A DNA stretch of 47,015 nucleotides from Clostridia bacterium (GTDB lineage: Bacteria > Bacillota > Clostridia > Oscillospirales > Acutalibacteraceae): positions 1 to 47,015 of the forward strand of contig JAGBXM010000144.1 of NCBI GenBank assembly GCA_017629275.1, written 5' to 3'. The notes under the pieces were generated by a model that was given only the letters and a program-made list of their open reading frames with translations, did no database searches and was not told where the DNA came from. Shown piece after piece: positions 34,777-43,710 of this stretch; position 1 is the stretch's first letter; each line of letters starts with the position of its first letter. A program made the translations under genes and the position numbers.

Positions 34777-35475
34777 TCAGTCACAGAACTCGGCAACACA
34801 ACGTGTATATGCCGCAACGGGATCCTCAGCAGCGGTAATAGGACGGCCGACAACGATATAATCGGAGCCGATTCTCTTGGCTTCGGCGGGGGTCATAACT
34901 CTCTTTTGGTCACCAACGTCACCGTCAGCAAAGCGGACACCGGGGGTAACAGTCAAGAACTTCTCACCACAGGTTTCGTGAACCTTGCCTGCCTCAAGCG
35001 GTGAACAAACAACACCGTCAAGACCTGCCACCATAGCGTTGTGAGCATAGTGCATAACGACCTTGTCGATAGGCTCTTTAATAAGAAGGTCATTTTCCAT
35101 TCTCTCCTGATCGGTAGAGGTCAACTGAGTAACGGCAATAAGCAAAGGTCTTGTACCGTCAGCTCTCGTCAGACCCTCCAAACCTGCCTCCATCATCGAG
35201 ATGGTACCGCCTGCGTGCAGGTTGGTCATATCAACGTCGAGGTTAGACAGAACAGCCATCGACTTTTTAACGGTGTTGGGAATATCGTGAAGCTTCAAAT
35301 CGAGGAAAATCTTATGTCCTCTGGCCTTAATCTCACGAACGATCTCGGGGCCTGCGGCATAGAAAAGCTCCATACCGATCTTAACAAACGGCTTACGGCC
35401 TGTGAACTTGTCCAAAAACGACAAACAAGCCTCCTTACTCGCGAAATCACAAGCAATAATTACGTCCTTACCCAT
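34777..35475 (-). CDS. pyrF: Orotidine 5'-phosphate decarboxylase
   Basis: A 232-residue TIM-barrel decarboxylase of the short (bacterial type 1) class. The catalytic Asp-Lys array appears in [13 protein letters not shown], and [15 protein letters not shown] plus [10 protein letters not shown] form the phosphate-binding end. It converts OMP to UMP. Its ATG overlaps the end of pyrD by 8 nt, with AGGAGG just upstream, so translation is coupled. Confidence 0.97.
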   Translation of the reverse strand: MGKDVIIACDFASKEACLSFLDKFTGRKPFVKIGMELFYAAGPEIVREIKARGHKIFLDLKLHDIPNTVKKSMAVLSNLDVDMTNLHAGGTISMMEAGLEGLTRADGTRPLLIAVTQLTSTDQERMENDLLIKEPIDKVVMHYAHNAMVAGLDGVVCSPLEAGKVHETCGEKFLTVTPGVRFADGDVGDQKRVMTPAEAKRIGSDYIVVGRPITAAEDPVAAYTRCVAEFCD

Positions 35476-36385
35476 TATGAGCGCCTCCTATAATATCATT
35501 TAAATCATTGATTCCATATTTCGCCATTACTTCAGGCAATTTTTCAATAATATCCTTACAAACGTACGGGTCAACAAGATTAGCCGCACCGACCTGAACG
35601 GCACAGGCACCTGCCAACATCATTTCAATAACATCTTCGGCAGTTGAGATACCGCCCATTCCGACTATCGGAATCTTAACGGCATCGTATACCTGATAAA
35701 CCATTCTCAAAGCAACGGGTTTGATAGCAGGGCCCGAGAAACCGCCCATTTTGTTGGCAATAACAGGTCTTTTGGTCTTAAGGTCGATTCTCATACCGAG
35801 CATCGTATTTATCATACTGATACCGTCAGCACCTGCATCCTCACAAGCCTTGGCTATCGATACAATGTCGGTAACATTGGGCGATAATTTAATAAGCAAC
35901 GGCTTGTTTGTAACCTTACGACAAGCGCGGGTAACCTCGGCCGCCGATTCGGGATTTGTGCCGAAGCTCATACCGCCACCGTGAACGTTGGGGCAGGAAA
36001 CATTGACCTCAAACCAGCCAATCTGGTCCTCAACATCTAATCTTTCAACGGTATAAGCATAATCCTCAACCGAAAATCCACTGACATTAGCCATAACAGG
36101 CTTATGAAAACACTTTTTCAGTTTGGGCAATTCTTCACTCAAAACTTTATCAACACCGGGATTCTGCAAACCGACGGCGTTAATCATACCTGCATCACAC
36201 TCGGCAATTCTCGGTGTGGGGTTGCCGAAACGGGGATCCTTGGTAGTGCCCTTAAAAGAGAACGTACCAAGACAGTTAATATCATAAATCTCGGCAAATT
36301 CGTAACCGAAACCAAAAGTACCCGAAGCAGGGATTAGAGGATTATCCATGTCAATTCCGCAAAGAGTAACCTTTGTGTTTACCAT
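35468..36385 (-). CDS. pyrD: Dihydroorotate dehydrogenase, class 1B catalytic subunit
   Basis: A 305-residue FMN enzyme. [13 protein letters not shown] opens the barrel; [12 protein letters not shown] carries the active-site cysteine of class 1 enzymes, and [19 protein letters not shown] binds the FMN phosphate. With PyrK, encoded just upstream, it oxidises dihydroorotate using NAD+. The ATG at 36385 follows GGGAGGAG and overlaps the pyrK 3' end by 7 nt; the open frame extends further upstream only by chance. Confidence 0.96.
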   Translation of the reverse strand: MVNTKVTLCGIDMDNPLIPASGTFGFGYEFAEIYDINCLGTFSFKGTTKDPRFGNPTPRIAECDAGMINAVGLQNPGVDKVLSEELPKLKKCFHKPVMANVSGFSVEDYAYTVERLDVEDQIGWFEVNVSCPNVHGGGMSFGTNPESAAEVTRACRKVTNKPLLIKLSPNVTDIVSIAKACEDAGADGISMINTMLGMRIDLKTKRPVIANKMGGFSGPAIKPVALRMVYQVYDAVKIPIVGMGGISTAEDVIEMMLAGACAVQVGAANLVDPYVCKDIIEKLPEVMAKYGINDLNDIIGGAHNG

Positions 36386-37110
36386 ATAATCTCCTCCCTC
36401 TCTAAAACCGGTCCGTCCTTGCAGATACGCTTGTTGCCGTATTTGGTCTTGCAGGAGCAACCCATACAAGCACCGAAACCGCAACCCATACGTTCTTCAA
36501 AGCTCAACTGACCCGAAGTAACGGCTGTTTTGTCAATAGCCTTAAGCATAGGTTCGGGACCGCATGTGTAAAAATATGTATAATCCAGACGCTTCATAGC
36601 ATCGGTAACAAAGCCCTTTTCACCGTAACTTCCGTCGGCAGTGGTAACAACTACGTCGGCGCCCAATGCCTTAAACTCATCTTCAAAAAAGACCTCGTCT
36701 TTTGCGTTAAAGCCCAAAATAACGGTGGGCTTTTTGCCTTGTGCAATGAGCAAACGGCAAAGCATATACATCGGCGGAACACCTGCACCGCCGCCGAGCA
36801 ACAGCGGGCGGTCGCCCGATTTTGACAGATCATATCCGTTACCGAGACCCGTCAGAACGTCCAATTTTTCGCCCTTAGACATATTAGCCATAACCTCGGT
36901 ACCTTGACCTACAACCTTATAGATAATGGTAACCGAATCGGCATTCACATCACAAACCGAAATGGGACGGCGCAAGAAAAATCCGTCTAATTTTATATTG
37001 ATAAACTGACCCGAAGCCGTAATGTCCGAAACGTCGCCTTTTAACACACAAAGGTAGGTGTTTTTGGCAATCATACGGTTTTCGGCAATCTCAAAAATAC
37101 CTTGTTTCAT
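36379..37110 (-). CDS. pyrK: Dihydroorotate dehydrogenase electron-transfer subunit
   Basis: A 243-residue FAD and [2Fe-2S] protein. An N-terminal flavin domain (RPISVCDV) is followed by the NAD-binding LLLGGGAGVPPMYML and a C-terminal GCGFGACMGCSCK...C cluster motif of four cysteines. It passes electrons from PyrD to NAD+, making the class 1B complex. AAGGAG precedes the ATG; the gene starts 9 nt after the carB stop. Confidence 0.95.
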   Translation of the reverse strand: MKQGIFEIAENRMIAKNTYLCVLKGDVSDITASGQFINIKLDGFFLRRPISVCDVNADSVTIIYKVVGQGTEVMANMSKGEKLDVLTGLGNGYDLSKSGDRPLLLGGGAGVPPMYMLCRLLIAQGKKPTVILGFNAKDEVFFEDEFKALGADVVVTTADGSYGEKGFVTDAMKRLDYTYFYTCGPEPMLKAIDKTAVTSGQLSFEERMGCGFGACMGCSCKTKYGNKRICKDGPVLEREEIIW

Positions 37111-37119
37111 ATCTGCTCC

Positions 37120-39903
37120 TTAAGCATCAATAGTCGATACGCAAAGGGTTGTCTCTTCAAGAACGTCAAGCACAACCTTTACGGTATCAAGTGCCGTAAA
37201 GATGGTGACATTGTTCTCGGTTGCAAACTGACGAATCTGATGTCCGTCGTTGCCGTTGTTGGTATCACCGGGATCCTTGGTGTTGATAACGTAGGCGATA
37301 TGGCCCTGACGAAGTGCATCGGGAATCTCCTCGCAACCCTCGCTGATCTTACCGAGAACGTGGGTACGGATACCGTTCTTCTTCAAGAATTCGGCAGTAC
37401 CGATGGTCGCCTCGATGTTAAATCCAAGGTTGTAGAAACGGCGGATAAGCGGCAAAGCCTCTTCCTTATCCTTGTCGGCAATAGTAGCCAAAACAGTACC
37501 GTAGTTCTGCAGGTGCATACCCGAAGCCTGAAGTGCTTTATACAAAGCACGGTTAAGCTTATCGTCATAACCGATGGCTTCACCCGTAGACTTCATTTCG
37601 GGTGAGAGATAAGCGTCGAGTCCGCGAATCTTGTTGAATGAGAAAACGGGAGCTTTAGCATACCAACGCTTTTTCTCATCGGGATAAATATCAAATATTC
37701 CCTGCTCTTTCAAGCTCTTACCCATAATACACTCGGTAGCAATGTCAGCCAAGCTGTAACCCGTTGCCTTGGAAAGGAACGGAACGGTTCTCGAAGAACG
37801 GGGGTTGACCTCGATGATAAATACGTTATCATCCTTGTCAACGATAAACTGAATGTTATAAAGACCCACAATGCCGATTCCGAGACCCAATTTCTTGGCA
37901 TACTGCAGGATAATGCCCTTAACCTTGTCGGAAATACTGAATGAAGGATAAACACTGATCGAGTCACCCGAGTGAACACCGGTACGCTCGACAAGTTCCA
38001 TAATACCGGGAACAAATACGTTACGTCCGTCGCAGATAGCGTCGATCTCGACCTCGCGGCCTTCGATGTACTTATCAACCAGAACGGGCTTGTCCTCGTC
38101 GATCTCAACAGCCGTCTTAAGATAATGACGAAGCTGATCCTCATTGGCAACGATCTGCATAGCCCTACCGCCCAAAACGAAGCTCGGACGGACAAGTACA
38201 GGATAACCTATTTCGGCGGCGGCTTTAAGACCGTCCTCGATCTTGGTAACTGCCTGACCCTTGGCTCTGGGAATATCAAGTTCGTTCAAAAGGTTTTCGA
38301 ACGCATTGCGGTCCTCAGCGCGGTCAATAGCAGCACAGTCGGTACCGATAATCTTGACACCGCGATCGGTCAAAGGTTGTGCAAGGTTGATGGCAGTCTG
38401 ACCGCCCAGCGAAGCGATAACGCCTTCAGGTTTCTCAAACTCGATAATGTTCATAACGTCTTCGGGAGTGAGCGGCTCAAAATAAAGCTTATCGGCGGTT
38501 GTATAGTCGGTCGAAACGGTTTCGGGGTTGTTGTTGATGATAATAGCCTCGTAACCCGAATTCTTAATGGTTGTAACGGCGTGAACGGTCGAATAGTCAA
38601 ACTCGACACCCTGGCCGATACGGATAGGACCTGCACCCAGAACGACCAATTTTTTCTTATCGGTCAATACCGAGGCATTTTCATCCGAATAAGACGAATA
38701 GAAGTAAGGAATATATGCACCCGTATGGCAGGTATCAACCATCTTGAATACGGGGAACATATTATTGGCTTTGCGGAACTTGTAAACGTCGAGTTCCTCG
38801 CATTTCCACATACGTGCAACGTACTTATCGCTGAAGCCCATCTTTTTGGCCGAAAGGAGAGTCTCCTTATCTTCGGGATGTGCTTTAAGGTTTTCTTCCA
38901 TATCAACGATACGCTTGATCGACTCAAGGAAGAACGGAGTGATCATGGTGATCTCGTGCACCTCGTCAATCGAAACACCGCGTGCCAAGAGCTCTGCAAT
39001 AGCAAAAATGTTATCCGAACGGAACTCTTTGATATATTCACGCAACTCATCATTGCTCATATTGTCAAACTTTGCGTGATAGATATGGTTTACACCGATC
39101 TCAAGTGAACGTGTACCTTTAAGCAGCGCCTCTTCAAGGTTGGAACCGATACCCATAATTTCACCGGTAGCCTTCATCTGAGTGCCAAGTTTGTTGGAAG
39201 CGGCAGTAAACTTATCAAACGGGAATCTCGGCAACTTGGCAATAACGTAGTCAAGCTGAGGCTCGAATGCGGCATTGGTGTTGGCAATCTTAATATCTTC
39301 AAGTGCCATACCGACAGCAATTTTTGCGGTAACACGTGCGATCGGATAACCCGAAGCCTTGGAGGCCAAAGCCGATGAACGTGAAACTCGGGGGTTGACC
39401 TCGATAAGATAATACTCGCTCGAATGAGGATTCAATGCAAACTGAACGTTACATCCGCCTTCGATCTTCAACTCTTTGATAAGCTTGATAGCACTGTCGT
39501 TGAGCATCTTCAGATCGTGATCACTCAGGGTCATAATGGGAGCAACGACCAAAGAGTCACCGGTGTGCACACCAACGGGGTCGATGTTTTCCATACCGCA
39601 GATAGTAATGGCGTGGTCTTTGGAGTCACGCATAACCTCAAACTCGATTTCCTTATATCCGCGGACACTCTTTTCAATAAGGACCTGCGAGACGGGAGAA
39701 AGCTTGAAAGCATTAAGACCGATCTCGACAAGTTCTTCTTCGTTATAAGCAAAGCCGCCGCCCGTACCGCCAAGCGTAAACGCAGGACGCAAAACAACGG
39801 GATAACCGATTCTGGCGGCTGCCTTTTTAGCCTCTTCAATATTATAGGTGATTTCGGAAGGAATGGTCGGCTCACCGATAGACTGGCAAAGTTCCTTAAA
39901 CAT
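37120..39903 (-). CDS. carB: Carbamoyl-phosphate synthase large subunit, main part after an in-frame TAG
   Basis: These 927 residues cover most of CarB: the rest of the first ATP-grasp half (GGTGGGFAYNEEE, GCNVQFALNP), the oligomerisation region, the second ATP-grasp half (IRIGQGVEFDYS, GIVGLYNIQFIV) and the C-terminal allosteric domain (IATIGTAEFLKKNG). The first ATG here (39903) has no ribosome binding site, and CarB-like coding continues in the same frame through 39963 up to a TAG at 39964-39966. Together with the fragment at 39964-40293 the full frame would be 1057 residues, close to E. coli CarB (1073). The glutamine-dependent enzyme makes carbamoyl phosphate for pyrimidines and arginine. 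The break is a single codon with no frameshift: sequencing error, true nonsense mutation or readthrough. Confidence 0.85.
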   Translation of the reverse strand: MFKELCQSIGEPTIPSEITYNIEEAKKAAARIGYPVVLRPAFTLGGTGGGFAYNEEELVEIGLNAFKLSPVSQVLIEKSVRGYKEIEFEVMRDSKDHAITICGMENIDPVGVHTGDSLVVAPIMTLSDHDLKMLNDSAIKLIKELKIEGGCNVQFALNPHSSEYYLIEVNPRVSRSSALASKASGYPIARVTAKIAVGMALEDIKIANTNAAFEPQLDYVIAKLPRFPFDKFTAASNKLGTQMKATGEIMGIGSNLEEALLKGTRSLEIGVNHIYHAKFDNMSNDELREYIKEFRSDNIFAIAELLARGVSIDEVHEITMITPFFLESIKRIVDMEENLKAHPEDKETLLSAKKMGFSDKYVARMWKCEELDVYKFRKANNMFPVFKMVDTCHTGAYIPYFYSSYSDENASVLTDKKKLVVLGAGPIRIGQGVEFDYSTVHAVTTIKNSGYEAIIINNNPETVSTDYTTADKLYFEPLTPEDVMNIIEFEKPEGVIASLGGQTAINLAQPLTDRGVKIIGTDCAAIDRAEDRNAFENLLNELDIPRAKGQAVTKIEDGLKAAAEIGYPVLVRPSFVLGGRAMQIVANEDQLRHYLKTAVEIDEDKPVLVDKYIEGREVEIDAICDGRNVFVPGIMELVERTGVHSGDSISVYPSFSISDKVKGIILQYAKKLGLGIGIVGLYNIQFIVDKDDNVFIIEVNPRSSRTVPFLSKATGYSLADIATECIMGKSLKEQGIFDIYPDEKKRWYAKAPVFSFNKIRGLDAYLSPEMKSTGEAIGYDDKLNRALYKALQASGMHLQNYGTVLATIADKDKEEALPLIRRFYNLGFNIEATIGTAEFLKKNGIRTHVLGKISEGCEEIPDALRQGHIAYVINTKDPGDTNNGNDGHQIRQFATENNVTIFTALDTVKVVLDVLEETTLCVSTIDA

Positions 39904-39963
39904 CTCGCGGTCTTCGGCACGTTCGATACTTTCGCTCGAAGTACCGAGAAGCTCAACCCCGCA

Positions 39964-39966
39964 CTA
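39964..39966 (-). other. In-frame TAG stop interrupting carB
   Basis: The minus strand reads GGT GTT CTT AAA TAG TGC GGG GTT, so KGVLK is followed by a stop and then CGVELLGTS. In E. coli CarB the matching region reads GVLEEFGVTM, so TAG replaces one residue, probably Glu (GAG) or Lys/Gln. One base substitution would restore the frame. Confidence 0.9.
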
Positions 39967-40293
39967 TTTAAGAACACCCTTCTTCTCAAGTTGCATCGCA
40001 AGGTTCAATCCCGTCTGACCGCCGATGCCGGGCAAAATAGCGTCGGGACGCTCATAACGGAGAATCTTTGCAATGTATTCAAGGGTCAACGGCTCCATAT
40101 AAACCTTGTCCGCAATGGTGGTGTCGGTCATAATGGTAGCAGGGTTGGAGTTGCAAAGTACAACCTCGTAGCCCTCCTCTTTAAGTGCTAAACAGGCCTG
40201 TGTACCCGCATAGTCAAACTCTGCGGCCTGACCGATAACGATCGGGCCTGAGCCAATGATCAGAATTTTCTTAATGTCTGTTCTCTTTGCCAT
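39964..40293 (-). CDS. carB: Carbamoyl-phosphate synthase large subunit, N-terminal fragment
   Basis: These 109 residues are the start of CarB ([49 protein letters not shown]), the pre-ATP-grasp part of the first synthetase half. They end at an in-frame TAG and could not work alone. A GGAGGAAGAAATT ribosome binding region precedes the ATG at 40293. Homology continues without a frame change after the TAG, in the main part at 37120-39903. Confidence 0.85.
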   Translation of the reverse strand: MAKRTDIKKILIIGSGPIVIGQAAEFDYAGTQACLALKEEGYEVVLCNSNPATIMTDTTIADKVYMEPLTLEYIAKILRYERPDAILPGIGGQTGLNLAMQLEKKGVLK

Positions 40294-40337
40294 AATTTCT
40301 TCCTCCGAATATTTCTTATATCAATTTTAATTACAAA

Positions 40338-41552
40338 CTATTTTGCTTCGTATACAACCTTGCCGTCACAAACCGTGAGTAAGCATTTTCCGTATACCTT
40401 GTCGCCTTTAAAGGGAGTACTTCGACCCATTGTTTTGAAGTTTTTTGGGTCAATTTCATATTCTTCACTGACGTCAAAAATACAGAAATCTTCAGTTTCC
40501 AGCAGACCAAAACGTTTTCTCGGATTGATCGACATCAGTTCAACCAACTTTTCTAAAGTAATAACGCCCGTTTTAACAAGGTGCGTATACATTATCGGGA
40601 ATGCCGTTTCGAGACCGACAACACCCATAAGACTCTTTTCAAGCCCCCTGCCCTTTTCCTCAGCACTGTGGGGTGCGTGGTCGGTGGCGATCATATCAAT
40701 GGTGCCGTCCTTGATTCCCTCAATCAGAGCCTCACGGTCCTCACGCGATCTTAACGGCGGATTCATTTTAAAGCGCGCATCCTCTTGTAAACAACTGTCG
40801 TCCAAAACAAGATAATGAGGACCCGTTTCACAAGTGATATCGACGCCCTCTGCCTTGGCCTTGCGTATAAGTTCAACACTTTCCTTGGTCGACACGTGAC
40901 AAACGTGGTATTTACAACCCGTTTCTTTAATCAGTTCAATATCTCGCTTTATAGGACCCCATTCGCTTTCACTGCAGATACCCTTGTGAGAATGTGCCTT
41001 GGCATATTCTCCGTCGTGGATATATCCGCCGAAAAGTAACGAATTGTCCTCACAATGCGCGGCGATTATCTTTCCGTGTTCTTTGGCTTTAAGCATAGCC
41101 TGTCGCATCATATCTTCCGACTGAACGCCGCGTCCGTCGTCCGAAAAAGCGGCACAAAGCGGTGCCAAACCGTCAAAATCTGCCAACTGCTCACCTTTTT
41201 GTCCCACCGTAATGGCGGCATAAGGATGAACGCGGACAACCGCATCTTTATCAATAATATCCAACTGTTGTTTGATATTTTCAACACTGTCGGGCACGGG
41301 ATTTAAGTTGGGCATCGAAAACACGTCGGTGTAACCGCCGGCCGCCGCAGCCTCGGTTCCCGTTTTAATCGTTTCTTTATAAAAAAATCCCGGCTCTCTC
41401 AGATGTACGTGTACATCACAAAAAGCCGGAACAACAATACCGTTAAAAATAGAAACAGAGGCACTACCGCCGAGAATTTCGATTTGTCTCTCGTCGGTTT
41501 TCTTGAATGTGCCGCTTGTATATTCAAGACAGTTCTTGATAACTACTCTCAT
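40338..41552 (-). CDS. pyrC: Dihydroorotase
   Basis: A 404-residue type I dihydroorotase. VPAFCDVHVHLREPG holds the first metal histidines, HCEDNSLLFGG and HVCHVSTKESVELI carry further ligands, and DMIATDHAPHS has the catalytic aspartate. It closes carbamoylaspartate to dihydroorotate. It is the first gene of the pyr operon: a 17-nt-spaced promoter lies at 41641-41669 and an attenuator-like hairpin at 41571-41593 precedes its AAGGAG site. It ends in TAG, the only gene in the window that clearly uses this stop. Confidence 0.96.
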   Translation of the reverse strand: MRVVIKNCLEYTSGTFKKTDERQIEILGGSASVSIFNGIVVPAFCDVHVHLREPGFFYKETIKTGTEAAAAGGYTDVFSMPNLNPVPDSVENIKQQLDIIDKDAVVRVHPYAAITVGQKGEQLADFDGLAPLCAAFSDDGRGVQSEDMMRQAMLKAKEHGKIIAAHCEDNSLLFGGYIHDGEYAKAHSHKGICSESEWGPIKRDIELIKETGCKYHVCHVSTKESVELIRKAKAEGVDITCETGPHYLVLDDSCLQEDARFKMNPPLRSREDREALIEGIKDGTIDMIATDHAPHSAEEKGRGLEKSLMGVVGLETAFPIMYTHLVKTGVITLEKLVELMSINPRKRFGLLETEDFCIFDVSEEYEIDPKNFKTMGRSTPFKGDKVYGKCLLTVCDGKVVYEAK

Positions 41553-41570
41553 TGGTGTCTCCTTATAAAA

Positions 41571-41593
41571 AGCCCTGCCGAAAAGACAAGGCT
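41571..41593 (-). terminator. Attenuator-like hairpin in the pyr operon leader
   Basis: AGCCTTGTC and GGCAGGGCT form a 9-bp helix in RNA (several G-U pairs) with a 5-nt loop. A TTTTT run follows immediately, 6-7 nt before the pyrC ribosome binding site. This is a terminator within the leader, so it probably attenuates the operon. No clear PyrR binding loop was recognised. Confidence 0.65.
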
Positions 41594-41615
41594 AAACATT
41601 TATTCGAACAAACCC

Positions 41616-41625
41616 GTCACGTGAC
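41616..41625. promoter_or_regulatory. GTCACGTGAC palindrome near the pyr transcription start
   Basis: A perfect 10-bp palindrome lies about 10-18 nt downstream of the predicted transcription start. It could be an operator or an RNA hairpin seed; no regulator is identified. Confidence 0.45.
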
Positions 41626-41640
41626 AGATTTATTTGATTT

Positions 41641-41669
41641 ATATTACCATAAACTGAGGTTATTGTCAA
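41641..41669 (-). promoter_or_regulatory. Promoter of the pyrimidine operon
   Basis: On the minus strand, TTGACA (41664-41669) and TAATAT (41641-41646) are separated by 17 nt. The leader of about 80 nt contains a palindrome and an attenuator-like hairpin. Confidence 0.8.
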
Positions 41670-41687
41670 GCAATTAAGACTATATTC

Positions 41688-42662
41688 TTAACCCTTTTTT
41701 CTTTTATTCCGATAAGAAACGTCACCCAAAAACACCCTTACAGCTCCTTTAAAAGTGCCGTAATAGCATTTATAACAAGGCAATGCAAAAAAACAATTCA
41801 AAAGATTTATCACACCGCCGTTTTTCAAAAACGCAATTCTTTTCTGTTCAAACAGAATATGGCTTTTGAGTTTCCGTTTTAAGTCTTCGGTCATATTGGG
41901 ATAAACGTCGCAGTTTTCCAAAACAAAGGAATGTCCTTCTACCGAACATTCAATGGCTTCAATACGTTTGTTTAAAGCCTTAGTTCCGAAACTGCGTTCA
42001 CCGAACGACGTGTTTTCACCGTGACAACGGTACTTCAAAAGCCGACGGTTCAAAACGGCACATTTACCGAGTAAAGCCGCCGTAAAGGTTATCAACCAAT
42101 CGTGTGACAAAAGCCCCTTTAATTCCAACGGTGTCACAAACCCCAAGACCTCACGTTTAAAACCGACCGAGCAACCGCGTATAAATGATCTGCCGACAAA
42201 CTGCGCCGGTGAAAACGGTGATATACTGCCATCTTCTTCGTCAAAGAAAACACCGATATTCTGCGGTGTTTCAATAACGTTACCATCCCCGTCGATTGCT
42301 TCGGCGGCGCAACAGACCGCAAAAAGACTTTCATCATTTTGCAGCGCATTAGCGGTTTCTTTTATCTTGTCGGGACACCACACATCGTCCTGATCACAAA
42401 GGAAAATATAATCACCTGAAGCCTGTAAAGCACCTTCAAGAAAATTTCTGCAATAGCCCTTATTTTCTTCGTTCAAATAAAGTTTCCAACCGTCGCAGCC
42501 GTTTTCTTCAATAAAACGACTTACGACCTCAACCGTCGAATCGGTCGACCCGTCGTCAAAAATAAACACCTCTTCAGGTGACAAGCTTTGTGATAAAACA
42601 GAACGAAGCTGTGCTTCGATATATTTTTCACCGTTATAGGTCGCAATTATAACCGATACCAC
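41688..42662 (-). CDS. Family 2 glycosyltransferase (rhamnosyltransferase-like)
   Basis: A 324-residue GT-A enzyme with SVIIATYNGEKYIEAQL, FDDGSTDST and FLCDQDDVWCPDKI, the CDQDDxW metal motif of rhamnosyltransferase-like enzymes. The start is GTG at 42662, chosen because GGAGG lies 7 nt upstream and no ATG is near. It is 16 nt downstream of another GT2 gene and follows rmlA, the dTDP-glucose-forming enzyme, so dTDP-rhamnose is a plausible donor. A diverged paralogue is at 18980-19981. Confidence 0.87.
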   Translation of the reverse strand: MVSVIIATYNGEKYIEAQLRSVLSQSLSPEEVFIFDDGSTDSTVEVVSRFIEENGCDGWKLYLNEENKGYCRNFLEGALQASGDYIFLCDQDDVWCPDKIKETANALQNDESLFAVCCAAEAIDGDGNVIETPQNIGVFFDEEDGSISPFSPAQFVGRSFIRGCSVGFKREVLGFVTPLELKGLLSHDWLITFTAALLGKCAVLNRRLLKYRCHGENTSFGERSFGTKALNKRIEAIECSVEGHSFVLENCDVYPNMTEDLKRKLKSHILFEQKRIAFLKNGGVINLLNCFFALPCYKCYYGTFKGAVRVFLGDVSYRNKRKKG

Positions 42663-42678
42663 AACTTCGCCTCCAATA

Positions 42679-43710
42679 TTACTTTAATTTTGCAAATAAT
42701 CCTGCCGCATAGGACTTCATAAAATGAATACCCCAACAGTAAAGCCGTCCCACCCATCGAGGACATTTCGCGACAAGCACGGTAAGGCCATCAGAAAACC
42801 CGACGCCTTTGGCATTTTTAGCCGCCGTTTCAAATTCCTGTGAGCCTAATTCGCTATGAAATAACGCTTTACGCTCGGCCTTTGTCATTTCATTTGAATC
42901 AAACGAATTAGCCAGAGCCGAATAGACATTTTTTAAATAATAAAGGTCAACGTACCGCTTGACCGACTCGTCGGCATCGGCTGTAAACTCGGCCAACCTA
43001 CGGTGACGTTTTTTAAGGTCACGGAGTTTGCGTTCATCATAACGTTTGGTTATACTGCCGTTGCTTCTTTGAACGTAATGGTAAAAGCAATCGGACAAAA
43101 CCGATACTCTGGAAGAGCATTCAAGAAAAGATAACACAAAATCGGTATCCTCAAACAATTCACCGACCGCCATTTTAAGACCGTTCTCAACGATAACGCT
43201 TCGTCTGAACAACTTGTTCCAACCGGCATCAAAAATAAACTTTGATTTAAGCCCAACGATCCCTGAGAACAACTGCTCACGGGTGTTATAAACGACCGAC
43301 GGCTCAAAAAAGTCGACCGTTGATACCGACCCGTCAGACATCACGGTATCGTGATGATAACCGCATATAACAAGATCGGTAGCATCACGGCAAACGGCAT
43401 CGTACATAACATCCAAAGCCTCACGGTCAACGGTATCATCAGCATCACAAAAGACGATAAAATCTCCCGTAGCCTCACCGAGGCCTACGTTTCTCGCGTT
43501 ACTTAAACCGCCGTTTTCAATATTGACCAATCTGACCCTTTGGTCAGCTTGGCAAAATTGCGACGCGACGGCAGGCGTAGAGTCACGCGAGCCGTCGTTC
43601 ACTATTATTAGTTCAAGATCCTCAAACGTCTGCCTCAAAACCGAGTTCACGGCATCGGCCAAAAACTCTTCGGCGTTGTAGGCGCACAGGATCACACTGA
43701 TTTTAGGCAT
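42679..43710 (-). CDS. Family 2 glycosyltransferase
   Basis: A 343-residue GT-A glycosyltransferase: ISVILCAYNAEEFLADAVNSVL, VNDGSRDSTP and the metal motif VFCDADDTVD. The C-terminal half is alpha-helical and less conserved, ending with a weakly hydrophobic tail. Its ATG overlaps the rmlA stop codon (TAATG), so it is translationally coupled to that gene. It likely adds a sugar to a wall or capsule polysaccharide; donor and acceptor are unknown. Confidence 0.87.
   Translation of the reverse strand: MPKISVILCAYNAEEFLADAVNSVLRQTFEDLELIIVNDGSRDSTPAVASQFCQADQRVRLVNIENGGLSNARNVGLGEATGDFIVFCDADDTVDREALDVMYDAVCRDATDLVICGYHHDTVMSDGSVSTVDFFEPSVVYNTREQLFSGIVGLKSKFIFDAGWNKLFRRSVIVENGLKMAVGELFEDTDFVLSFLECSSRVSVLSDCFYHYVQRSNGSITKRYDERKLRDLKKRHRRLAEFTADADESVKRYVDLYYLKNVYSALANSFDSNEMTKAERKALFHSELGSQEFETAAKNAKGVGFSDGLTVLVAKCPRWVGRLYCWGIHFMKSYAAGLFAKLK

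Noticed and set aside
37972..39108. A long plus-strand open frame (378 codons) antisense to carB
   Set aside because: It lies opposite a clear CarB coding sequence, has no ribosome binding site and its composition mirrors the carB codon bias. It is a shadow frame.
39964..39966. Reassignment of TAG to an amino acid
   Set aside because: pyrC ends at a TAG at the expected place and the surrounding genes use TAA and TGA normally; one internal TAG is not enough evidence.
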